From the NCBI GenBank assembly GCA_047967505.1, contig CM106540.1: a stretch of 64,000 nucleotides of DNA, one strand, 5' to 3'. The DNA comes from Dipteris shenzhenensis. Lineage: Eukaryota; Polypodiophyta; Polypodiopsida; Gleicheniales. The position numbers were made by a program, and so were the translations under genes. Below are positions 35,808 through 46,519 of the stretch, one piece after another (within the stretch, counting starts at the first letter, position 1; each line of letters opens with the position of its first letter). The notes under the pieces are model-generated. The model was not told the origin of the DNA and searched no databases. It saw nothing but the letters and a program-made list of their open reading frames with translations.

Positions 35808-35879
35808 TTCCACCATTCAACAATATTGGGCATCAATACAAGTTTTAACTTCATTAAACTGGAAATTGTTCCTAGAGAT

Positions 35880-36877
35880 CTAGATAAACCATAAAGCATG
35901 TGCCCTTATGTGAAACCATAATTCCTGTTTAGTTTTGTAAGCATCACCTAAGAGTATAACCTTCCAATTAACTATCTCCCCACACTCAAATTTAATGAAA
36001 AATATCCTCATGAGACGAAATCGAATACACAAAGATCTATAACTCTGAAAATCCTCCACCGAATCATGCAAGAACTGACAGGTAGGGGTTTTTGGGCGTC
36101 TGGAACGCAATGGGACAGACGGTTTTGGAAACCGTGGTCTCAATCACTGGGTCCAACACACAGACTAAAAAACGTTTTTGGAAACAGAGCTGTTTATAAA
36201 CTCCACCAGAGTGTGAATGATGAGCAACATAGAAGTTTTAGGACCTCCTGAGTCCACCGGCGGAACTAACAAATCTGCAAATGGTTGCTCTAAACTTGAG
36301 TTCCAACACCCGGTCAAAAAACGCAGAAACTAACACAGTGAGTCAGAAATCCAATGAAATGATCCCAGATTCAAGAATGAAGGTGTTTCCAAGCTCTTGA
36401 AGTGAAGTGGATACCAAAAGCAAGCAATAGTTGCCTCTACAAGTCAATATGGAGTCTGTGTCATCGAATGGAATAGGGAAAAGCTCAAAAAATGACTTTT
36501 TCTTTGAAAACACTTAACAGGCTCTCAAAACCACTTCGCAGAACCAAAGTGACTTTTCCAAAGGTTCCTCCAAGGTCTCTACACACTCGGATGCAAGTAA
36601 AGTCACCCACAAAGCTTCCCACAGAGCTTCTCCTTCCTCCCACAGAGCTGCTGAGCTTTAAGCATTCACGCACGCTCAGCTAGATCACCCGGGCTCTGAT
36701 ACCAGTTGAGAGTGCTCTCAACGGAAGCAAGAACGGAAGAGGGAGAGAGAGAGACAGAGAGCCACAGAAGTTTTGGTGGGTGCAGAACCACCATAATCTT
36801 CTTTTTCATTCATTTATATATGTGTTTGAGTATTATACATAACCGGGGTAAAGGCATAGTGACCTTTAACCCCCACA
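35880..36877 (-). mobile_element. Copia-like LTR relic with primer site (family R, copy 1)
   Basis: A short LTR of about 172 bp (36706-36877) in minus orientation ends in ACCCCCACA on the plus strand. On its left it adjoins a primer binding site for tRNA-iMet (36692-36704, GGCTCTGATACCA). DNA further left (36030-36690) is the leader and interior. It shares ACAAAGATCTATAACTC and the CAGCTAGATCAC block with the copy at 57600-58414, where a gag domain is still readable. Here no gag motif is readable. Confidence 0.65.
36692..36704 (-). promoter_or_regulatory. Primer binding site, initiator tRNA-Met
   Basis: GGCTCTGATACCA on the plus strand is followed by GTTGAGAG, the LTR border. Confidence 0.85.
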
Positions 36878-36899
36878 GAAACATGCAAAGAAGGACAAG

Positions 36900-38310
36900 G
36901 CCTCTATGTCTCAACCACAAGAAACAACCTGGTCTATGCACACAACTGCTAGAAGGGCTACCAAGAGAGAAGAAGCGCTAGACCAAGTACTTATTCAAGA
37001 TGGACCAGATGAGGATACAACCACTTTGGCTACCTCATATTCCTTCAGAAGAACCCCCTCTCGTGGAATCCTCAGAGCACCACCTTATTTAGAGGTGAAT
37101 AGACCGATGAAGGCCCCAAGGCCGTGCACCTCCGACTGCTCACAAAGGAGCTTATTTAGATCCATCATAGAAAAACAATGCCTATTGGAGGCCCAAAATT
37201 TAGTACATGAATCCCAAGTTCGAGGAAAAGCTCAAGGTCAGCAAGTGGACAGATGCCATGCACCCCAGCCATTTAACCACTCTCAAGGGATAAAAGACAC
37301 TACAAGTTTGTGAGAGCATAGAAGAAAAGGAACTGCTTAGTCTCGCTACTACAGAGTGCCTTGATTTAATGCAACGAATATTTGACGAGGATCCAGCTCT
37401 ATAAAGTCTAGGGGAGGATGATGATGTAGCCTTCTATGGCTTTGAAGAGCCATTGTTAATTGGTCTAGAACCTTCCAATGAACCCCATGACATTGCAAGG
37501 TTAGCATCTTTCCTCTCCACAAAGGTCAAAACGCCCATAGTGGCATTGCTATGGGGGAATCCCACCCTTTGGTGTGACGTCTATGTTTGGATGAATGGAA
37601 AAATCTTAGCTCTTGAGCCTACAAGTCCCGAGGTTAACCCACCCACCACATTAAGAGGGCAAGCACCTCCCCAAGGTTCCTATAAACAAACTTGTCCAAT
37701 ACTACAAGGGTGATGACACTAACACCGTGATCCCATATCCTTTCACAACCAGAAGGTAGAAGCCATACTAGATGGGGAGCTGGCATGATTCTATGCACTA
37801 AGGATTGATTGGAGAAGTGGGGAAAGCCTCCCCTAGTACGTACTAACCTAGTAGTGAAGCTCACTAATGGTGGTGAAACAGCTGAACCCCTGCGAGTGCT
37901 CAAGGGGATAAGAATCAAAGTATTCAGTTCACGTACCCTATCAGATTTGTAGTGATGGATTTCACTCAACAGCTAGGATATGAAACGATCCTAGGTAGGG
38001 CCATTCCTACGTATATTGGGTTTGGTGCATGATTGGTGCTCAAATAATATTTACCTGCACCAAGATGAGCAAGTCATGTGGGTAGACCTTCAAACCTTAG
38101 GTGTGGAATTTGACACTATGGAGAGGACAACATCCTTGAAGATGATCCAAGCATGCAAAGTGGATAGAGATGGCAAGGAAGAGGATGAGAATTGGTATGC
38201 CCCCTTCCTTGAGCCTAAGTTTTCCCATAATTGGATGCATATCCTAGCGACCATACACGTCCTAGAGAGGATACGCTTTCAACTAATGATCCCCCAAATG
38301 GAAGAATAAG
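36900..38310 (+). pseudogene. Ty3-gypsy-like gag/protease relic (family G, copy 1)
   Basis: Plus-strand frames in changing phase show a leader with Pro/Arg/Ser-rich sequence (36906-37313), then HDIARLASFLSTKVKTPIVA (37453-37713), a block near 37950 that reads DFTQQLGYETILGRA, like the end of a retroviral-type protease, and IGFGA-type sequence followed by NNIYLHQDEQVMWVDLQT. The same blocks in the same order occur at 58688-59900. I take it as a dead gypsy-type gag/pro segment. No reverse transcriptase or integrase is seen with it. Confidence 0.5.
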
Positions 38311-39419
38311 GAGAAGTAGCACCCCTCTGAATGTTCAACATGCTCAAACCTTGAGGTGAGCACAGGGGAAGTCAAAGTAAAGTTGGATCTTCCATGAAAC
38401 AAATTGAAGATAAGAAAAAAACTATCCACGTGATCTCGAAGCCTGTAGGTGGTTCGAGGATTCAGAACCCAATGCAAGAATCAGGCGCACCTCATGATAC
38501 CAATTGATACCACTCTAATTGAATTGATCTAACGGTTTACATTCATCACATTAAATCCAAGGTCCCACATTCTCTAAATGATCCTATCCAATTAGCGTGC
38601 TTAGTATATTATAGATATGACAATTGACTTAGGATCTGACAACTAGAAACAAAAAGGGCCAACAAACATGATCATACAAGCACTAGAATATCTTATGGAA
38701 CATGATAATCCATCACCAATAGTCTTTCTTAGTTTCCTTTCAACAATTGAAGACCAAGTTGAAGCAATAAATTGACTTATAATTCAACAACAAACTGAAG
38801 CTCAGGTCGAACTTGTTAAGGATTCATCATCAACAAAGACGCAACAAACTTGTTTCATCTCTTTGATCCTTTGAACAGTCTTATCTCTTTTCACCATTTC
38901 CCTTGCCATTGCTTCTGCATAGCATGGTAGTTCACTACACACACAATATACACCGTAAATATATATGAATGTACAAATAGCACTAAAGTTTATGTGACTA
39001 TTTGACTATTGAACATTATTGAAGTATTTTTGCGACATATCACATTTAAGAATGCAAGCAATGAACTCTACACCCAAGCACACCATGCTACATTCCTACC
39101 TTCAAAACAACATGTATGACAAGATGTACTCATCCTAAAGCATTGCATTTGACTTTCCAAAAGAAATTACTTATCATTTGCACTTCATAGTTTAACCAAT
39201 ATCACATAAGATCACATGGAGTGAGTCTTTAATTAAGTGTGGCATAAGAGAATAGTTAGATAAGTGCTAGAATTTATGTGTCTTCCTCCAATCAAAAGTA
39301 TTAAAAACACCAATCACCATAATTTGTCATTACCCCTGACCATGTTAATCACACAACTCTAAAATGTCACTAAATATCACCAAAACAAGCACAAAAGAGG
39401 TCAAGCTAAAAGTAGCTCA
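38311..39419. other. No gene seen
   Basis: This AT-rich DNA lies between the gypsy-like relic and the second methyltransferase-like gene. I searched it for an inverted repeat like that of element A and found none. Confidence 0.4.
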
Positions 39420-39612
39420 CTATGAGTCATAAGGGTTTTTGAGAGGCTCAATAGCATTCTCATCACCCTCAATGTCTTGATCAAGAAGTTCCAATCGAGC
39501 TCTCTTTGCATTGGTGGTCTGCACAAGTGGCTCCACAACACTACTCACAATGAAAGCATCATTATCAAAAGAGAAGCATGCATGCCGATTTGCCAAGCAT
39601 GCTCTCATGAGA

Positions 39613-39650
39613 GGTGCCACACCACATCCCAGGTGCCACACCACATCCCA
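39613..39650. repeat. 19-bp tandem duplication inside motif I
   Basis: GGTGCCACACCACATCCCA occurs twice head to tail (39613-39631, 39632-39650). Nineteen is not a multiple of three, so the minus-strand frame shifts in the middle of the AdoMet-binding motif. Without one copy, the sequence reads straight from GCGVAP into LMRACLANRHACF. Confidence 0.97.
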
Positions 39651-41119
39651 TCTCCATGCACAAACCACCAGGAGGACACAAAAGGATCAACAAACACTCA
39701 ATGAAACTAGCAGATTTCTCTAATGCTCCTCGAGCTGTCTTTTGTATGTCAGGGAGATAATGAGTCCAGTGGTCACTCATTTGGCAAACATTCAACTTGT
39801 CAAAAAGAGGTTTACTCTCCACATGGAATGTTGGTGGTTTATGGCCCACACGCCTCACAAACACAAGCATGAAGGATCGCATCTGCAAGATGAAGGAACA
39901 TATGTCATTGACATTTTATCTCTCACACCATACAATGATAAGAAGACACTTCATGAACCCAACTCACCAACATATCTTCTCCTTCATGTACAGTTATGTG
40001 ACCATATGGAAGCTTTTCTAGCACAAATACATGACGGTCCACCTCCAATCCTTGTGCATGAACATATCATTCCATCCATGTAATACATGGTCCTTCATAT
40101 ACAGAGCATACAAAATATCCATATTGTCAAAGAGCATCCATGCTCGAAGTCTTAAATGGAAGTAAAGCGAAAGAAGGAAGTAAATGGATGTAAATAGAAG
40201 CTTACCTGCCAATGGACAGATGAGGACCAACCACCCATCATCATCCAACGTTGCTATAGCTACAGTTATGCCATACTTCAAGTGATCCTTTGTGAGTTTG
40301 TTCCATGACGGGAGGCCAACATCTCCACAAATCTCAAAACCAATTGGAAAGTCAAGAAACATAAAGTTTGCAGCCCACTTCACCTTCTTGCCAAATCTCC
40401 TATAGCCTGTTTCTTTTTGAGCCACTGCTAAGAAAAATTCATGAGCCTGCATGTAAACACCATTCTTCTTCCCATCAACAAAGCCCAAGCCCATGGCAAT
40501 ATAATCTCTAATGGAACAATTGCAAATCAATGCATCTCCTTAACACACAGTGGGATCCATAGGTGATGGATGATGAAAGACATAAGTGATCATCTCTTTC
40601 ACAACCATCCTACTTTCTGTAATATACAATATCACAAATATAACAATATAACCTTTTCTTGTAGTAATGAAAATGATATAACAATAAGTTATTGTATATA
40701 GAGCAATTGTTTCATGAAAGGAGAAATGATTATACCTTGGTCTTGGCCAATGCTTTCCTGACGTTCTTTATCAACACGAGCTGGAATCTCTACAACTGTG
40801 CAAGTAAATCGAATCGGTCAATCTGCAACCAAAAATACTTTCCAAACAATTGAACAAATTTATCAAAATGATTTAATAAACACCTTCTTCATCCTGGGGT
40901 GAAACATCCTTCGGTGGTGGCACAGAAGTTCTAGCCTTTTGACTCCCCTTGTCTGTCTTGCTTGTGGCCTTATCTTCACTATTCTTGCTTGTTGATTATT
41001 GTGTGAAGAGATCTCTCTCTCTTTTTAAAACTTGACCATCGGTGAAGTCAATCCACTAAGGGCAGTGTGCAAGTTCCCATTGAGACAATGCATGCATGGT
41101 TCCTAGGTACATGCAACTT

Positions 41120-41370
41120 GCTGGGTTCCCAATCTCCAACCACCCTTTGCACTGTCTAAGCAAATCATTCAATTTTCCTTCTTGCACCAAGTGGGAGAGA
41201 TACCTTAAAGACATACAGTTTAATGTTGTGTCAAAGCTCTTAGAGAGATATTGCAAGGTAACCCTAAACCACCCTTTGCACTGCCTAGGGAGATCTTTCA
41301 ATTTTCCTTCTTGCACTGAGTGGGAGAGATACCATAAAGATTGTATGACATACAATTTAATGTTGTGTCA
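41120..41370. repeat. Duplicated exon segment
   Basis: A unit of roughly 125-145 bp is present twice; both copies include ACCACCCTTTGCACTG and CAATTTTCCTTCTTGCAC. On the minus strand both read a YLSHLVQEGKL(N/K)DL(L/P)RQCKGW segment. Confidence 0.85.
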
Positions 41371-43170
41371 AAGTGCTCACAAAGATAATGCAACATAACA
41401 AAATAAGTCAAAACTATACCTAAAAACCACATGCTGCGCTACTTGATCAAGCTCTGTTGCCTTCCTCTATGCTCCTCCATCTCCTCTTCTCCCACTCTTG
41501 AGCTCAGCCTTGCCATCCCTAGATCTCAAGGAAGCAAACATATGCTTTTGTCCCTCCAACTTAATGTCCTCTATATATTGTTGTAGTGTATAATCTTCCG
41601 GCAAATCAAGCGGCTGGGTCATTGCACAAAGTGCACATAAGTCCTCCAAAGCCATTAATGATTGGATCTCCACTTTCTCAAGGAATGTCTCCTTTGTTAA
41701 CCACCTACTTGGAAAGAAATCAAACTAGCACATCAAATAAAGAAATCCAACTAAGCACATACCATCCTGGGAAAATATAGGATAGGCATGAAGCACTTAC
41801 CCTCTATACTCATTATCTCCTATAGGCATAAAATACATCTCCCTCATCCTCTTGTTGGCATCGAGAAGTGATAGCAACATGAGTCTCTTCTCATTTCTCA
41901 ACTCCGCATTAGCAAGATACTTTAGCTTGGATAAGGTAACAATAGAATCATGACTTTCAAAGCGCAATGAAAAAACCTTTTTCTTCCACACATCAGCAAG
42001 TTTAGGATCAAGGATGTTGAGCACCTAGGATGATTCAACATAAGCAAAAAGATAAGATACTTCACATTAAAAGCCATCAATAGCATTCAAGAAAAAGATG
42101 GTCACATACCATTCCCATTTTATCGGAGTACTTTTTGTGAATTCTTGTACGCTCTTTGCACTCAGCCTCTGCCCTCCTCTCTTTAGAAACTATCTTTCCC
42201 ACATGTTCTATTGCTTGCGTAAGGTCTCTAGTGTATTCAACCTACGAAATCAAGACCCTTGAGAAATAGTGAATGGATACAATTAAAAATGCTAATCTTG
42301 CTAAATGAAAAGAATGAATACAATTAGAAATGTGAATACAATAAAAATGAGCACACCTGAAACACCAAACGTGCAAGATATCCCCTTGTCAAAGGGTACC
42401 ATTGTTTTTTCCCTTTTGAATCCCTTGTCCTTGCTTTTTCAATGACTACACATTGTTCACTAGCCAAAGTACTAAGAAACAAGGTGGCTTTGACTTCATT
42501 TGTGACTTTTGTTTCCTCCCCATTTGAAGTGCAAAGAGAAACAATGAAAGCCCCTTTTTCAGGTAAGTAACCTTCATATTGAAAAGCACTTTTAAGTGTT
42601 GCCACACCTCAGACCACGTACACGAGCATATGGAATCATCCTACACAATGGTATTCATGGACACTCATCAGAGCCAAGGAGTCTGCATCTGCCAATGACA
42701 TCACCTCCTCTTGCCATCTCCACCTACATTTTTGCAAGATCGACATCTATCTCTTCATCCTCTTGTGGAAGTGACCGCTCAATTTCTTCATCCACACCTT
42801 GAATTGCAACACTATCCACTTCAAGAACCTCTCTTTCATTCCCTACATTGTCATGGACAAATCCCTCACTCGAGAGGCACTCTCTTTTCCTTCTTTGTGC
42901 CCTTGTAGTAGTGGCAAGAGGAGGCTTTTTGTTTTCTTAAAGTTTCAAAACCCTCTTCTTGACCATGATTCCAAGACTGAAATCCACCAATAACAAAAAG
43001 CAATCCATGATGAAAAAACAATCAATCCGTTATTTTTCAAGCATTTGCTATATCAAGGCAGGCCAAAATTCACCTTTTTGTCAAGCCCCAACAAATGGCT
43101 CCAAGAGTAAGCACGAGCACAACACTAATATGCCCTCCTAAATCTACACGAGGAACAACCTTTTGCACAA

Positions 43171-43880
43171 CGTATTAATATGCTGAGCTAAAACCTGCAA
43201 ATTGCCTTGTTTAATGACATCTAAAATCTTGCCTTCCTCAAGCATAAATCTAGAATTTTCATAATGCTTGGAACCGCGCATTAATACGCTATGCTCTGGC
43301 CAACAAATTGTTGCCTAAAACACATCATTCTTGCCAACAAATCACCTCAATGGAGAATTGATAAAAGGCAAACTATAAAATCTTTGTAGCATGAGAAAAT
43401 GGTAGAACATTTGAAAAAAAGCAAGATTAAAAGGTTTTCAACCACGTATTAATACGCATGCTCTACCAATGAAAAAAATGCGTTTAGACCTTGCCTGAAA
43501 GGCCTTCATTCCGAACTTGTTATCATGGTAGTTGATTTTATCTCCACGGCTCTAGTTGAGTTGGAGACGAAGATTTGATCAAAAAGCTTTATGATCTGTG
43601 AGAAAGTGGCAATTCAAAGAGTGATTTAATGAAAGAGGAAGCGATAATTCAAACTAAGAGGAAGTGATAATTCAAGCATAAACTACTTCCTCACATGCAA
43701 GGAAGTCATTTTAGCTTGCTTTGATACGAGAGTTTGGCACCGCATATTAATACGCGGTGCTCAAGCCATGAAAGGGCGAAGATATATGTCAGTTTCATGG
43801 ATAAAGAGCTTGCAAATAAGGCACTCATTTCAGCTTATATAATACACTTTGGCACTACGTATTAATACGTGGTGCTCAAG
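43171..43880. repeat. Five dispersed palindromes centred on CGTATTAATACG
   Basis: Copies lie at 43171-43182, 43277-43288, 43445-43456 (perfect), 43743-43754 and 43858-43869 (perfect). Each is followed within a few bases by TGC(T/C)C or GGTGCTC. At the last two the symmetry extends to about 24 bp (GCAC...GTGC arms, one mismatch pair each). The spacing is 100-300 bp and irregular. Confidence 0.9.
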
Positions 43881-45326
43881 CCATGAAAGGGAGCTACCTT
43901 CCTTCACATCCCAGTAAAGCTGCCATGCTTTCCCTCCCTTGACCCCCCTGCAAAGAGCACAAGGAGAGCAAAACCAAAATGGCTCTAAGTTTCTGACCTT
44001 GCCACAGAGAGCTGAAGTGGGCGTGAAGACATGAACTCAGAGAACTGAAGTGGGCGTGAAGACACTGTATAGCAATGCTATGACCACTCTATAGCAACGC
44101 AAAATAAAGGCACTAGTAGCAGCAGGTGGGAAGAAAAGAGCAATTGAACGACGGTCAACAGAGGCATGCAACCAATAGTTTGAAGCTTAGAGATGCTTTG
44201 GAAGACAACAACCATGCAGTAAGCTTAGAGATGCTTTGGAAGACAGTAGCCATGCAGTAAGCTTCCACCTGACCTGTAGCAAGAAAAGCCCATTGAGCGC
44301 TCATGGGTAGATCTAGAGTAGACAAAGCTCAACAAGGACAATCGGAGCTTGAGGGTTTGCACACACTCTGCAAGGGAAAGACTTGAAGAAGCTTGTCTTC
44401 TATGAGTAAAAAGAACTACACGACCTGCTCACGAACAAAGGACAGCTCAAAGCTTGGCCATCTCCAATGAGCTATGGAAAGAGAGAGAAAGCTCAGCTAG
44501 AGATAGAGCTTGAGCTCGAAAGGAGGAGTAGAGTGAAGGGCAGAGGTATTCTAATGGCACAAGGAAGGAGTAGAGTGAACAAGGAGAAAGTAAGAAAGGC
44601 ACAAGGAGCACAAAACCAAAACGGCAAAACAATATGAAGCTCAAAACATTATGAACACAAACATTATGAAGCTCAAAAGTGTTGAAGGTTCTGACCTTGC
44701 CAACCGGCGACACCAACAGGACTTGGCTTAAAGCAACAGGAGTTGGAATTGGGTGGAGGGAAAAAGGTTGTGGACAGAGTTCTGGGAAGTGGGTGCCATG
44801 AAGTGGATGCTACAAAATATGTAAGGAGGAAGAGCACGGCACGCTAAATTAAATACGAGGGCGAAAAGCAGTGATTTGGAAGAGAGATGACTAGAAGTTG
44901 TGATGTGGGACTTAGAAGTTGCGAGACACTACATAAATTAGGATGAGAAATTTGCAAAGTTGTGAGATGCAACAGAATTTAGGATAAGAAATTTGAGATT
45001 TAACTTCGTCGAAACTCCTTGGCTTGTTATGAGATACAATTACACAGTAAGCACTTTGTAAATAGGCGGCACTATCTGCAAGTCTCCCCTTGGAATATAG
45101 ATCCCATTGACCCCATCTTTGAAGACTTATTCATAACAATTATTCAACGGATCGGCTTCTTAATCGTCGCGGTTCGTTCCAGACACTCCTGTCACAGAAT
45201 TCACTAGAGCTTCAAGAAACTCGAGCTGCCGCTCTAGCGACGTTAACTTCTCTTTGAGCTTGGCCAGCTTACTGCTACTAGTGGACTCTATGGCAGGCAG
45301 GCAGGCATTGTTGGAACTTCAAAAGG

Positions 45327-45716
45327 GTGAGCACCAAACTGAAGGACGGGAGTGCAGCTGAAGCAGTTGGAGGTGGTGAAGGGCTTAGACCCTCTCATCG
45401 TCAGAAGAAGAAGCAGAAGAAGAAGAGATTGGATAAGGCAAAAATGCGTCTTGCAGCATCATCTCAATCCTCTTCTTCATCATCATCTACATCGCCCAGT
45501 TCCAACTCCTGTTGTTTCTCCAAGTTTCTCTTTGCGCACTTGCTGAAAAGAAGTGGGATGGCAGGAGGAAAAAGGAGGAGGGGGAAGGGGAGAAGAGCGA
45601 AGATGCTTGAGAGCAAGCTTGAAGCAAAGCTTGAAGTGAAGATGGAACTGACAGTTTCATTGAACGTCAGTTTTCAACATGAGTATGTTGCTTCATTGAA
45701 CGTCAGTTTTCATTGA
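45327..45716 (+). other. Low-complexity open frame, doubtful gene
   Basis: This 129-codon frame begins with a Lys/Arg-rich stretch (QKKKQKKKRLDKAKM), followed by a serine run and another basic stretch (GGKRRRGKGRR). The end is made of repeats of the TGAACGTCAGTTTTCA motif. It has the look of a nuclear-localisation-rich peptide but also of simple-sequence DNA. No domain is recognised and no ATG context stands out. Confidence 0.2.
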
Positions 45717-46519
45717 GTTAGGAGCGTCAGATTTTCATGAAAACTGACAGATGGAGCGTCAGTTTTACAATTGGATGGCAGCCGCTTTAGATTATTAGTA
45801 GCAGCTTCGCAAAACACTTAGTTCTTCCAGTTAGGCAGAACACTCAGTTAGGCATAATTATTAGCATGAAGTTAGAAGTTAGCTTAACGGAAAGCTAGAT
45901 CATTATCATGATAGTTAGAAGGAGGTTAGAAGTTAGCGTGAAGTTAGAAGATCATAGTTTTGTTGATGGATAGTTACAAGATTATAAAAATGAAGTTAGA
46001 AGTTGGCATGATAATAGAAGTTAACATGAAGTTAAAGTTAGTTGTTCACACTCTCGAGCTTCAATATCGACATCATCAGTTGGTAGCTCATTGCATGAGT
46101 TGTAGGTTGCCTCCAAAGTGGCATGAAGAAAAGGAGTGGTGGGCTACCTCCAAAGTGATGGGTAGAGATTCACACAATTATTACGTATCTGGCAATGTGC
46201 ACCATCTACTGGTCCATTTTTTTGGACTGTTCTCCTACTAATAAATATAGTGCATCATGTACAAGTTCACAGAATAAATTCGTATCCACCTTTGCAATAT
46301 AATAATAATATTAATTTAAAATTATAAATTCAAGATTAACACACGTATTCATCCTTGTCACCTTTCTCCACTTCTCGTCACCTTCTACTAGTAGCTTTGC
46401 AATTCTCAAAGCTCTCCATTTCTTGACACCTTCTATTGGTTTTGCAATTCTCCAAGGCCTCCCCTTCTCGTCATATTCTACTGGCTTTGCACTTATGTTC
46501 TTCTATCTAAGACAATAGA

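Larger units (their letters stand above)
21336..35816. mobile_element. 14.46-kb MULE-like DNA element with TIRs and 9-bp TSDs (element A)
   Basis: The element runs from GGG at 21345 to CCCC at 35807. Both ends share an imperfect inverted repeat of about 70 bp. Read inward, each end begins with GGG, has a 15-bp AT-rich lead, then GTGAGCTTTTT, a 4-bp mismatch, CGAGCTTTTTTT, a diverged spacer and TG(T/C)GAGC. The flanks are TTTCACCAT (21336-21344) and TTCCACCAT (35808-35816), identical at 8 of 9 positions and exactly abutting the repeats. A 9-bp duplication is a hallmark of Mutator-like elements. Inside are PPR gene fragments, a minus-strand ParB-like/methyltransferase-like gene (24081-28255), palindromic and purine-rich spacers, and a plus-strand DDE/SWIM transposase-like gene (31563-35461). 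Both genes carry disabling mutations, so this copy is probably not autonomous now. Confidence 0.85.
39420..42940 (-). pseudogene. ParB-like / beta-class DNA methyltransferase-like gene (copy 2)
   Basis: A diverged homologue of the gene at 24081-28255. Likely exons, right to left: about 42940-42360, 42241-42111, 42026-41803, 41700 to about 41410, one or two between 41350 and 40880, about 40810-40735, 40616-40206, about 40150-39930, and 39887-39420. The first exon has a basic RRKR stretch, an acidic linker, then IPLCRM and TLKSAFQYEGY with FIVSL. These align with IPLCRL, ILRESFDSRGY and FLVSL of copy 1, though the DGNHR box is not kept. The exon at 40616-40206 carries the motif IV-like MFLDFPIGFEI, then DDDGWLVLICPLAG. 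The last exon carries the motif I-like MEMGCGVAP followed by RHACFSFDND, so the permuted order is the same. Breaks: a stop at 40540-40542, stops and a frameshift in the first exon, a duplicated segment near 41120-41370, and a 19-bp duplication in motif I. Confidence 0.65.
42941..46519. other. 3.6-kb spacer between the divergent genes of copy B
   Basis: This spacer corresponds in place and length to the one in element A. It holds the five ATTAAT-centred palindromes (43171-43880), a direct repeat of AAGCTTAGAGATGCTTTGGA near 44186 and 44221, and a low-complexity frame (45327-45716). Several copies of GCGTCAG/AACGTCAGTTTTCA lie near 45660-45770. No convincing gene is seen. Confidence 0.5.

Noticed and set aside
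43171-43880. CRISPR array
   Set aside because: The palindromes are short, irregularly spaced by 100-300 bp, vary in sequence and lie in a eukaryotic genome; no cas genes are present.
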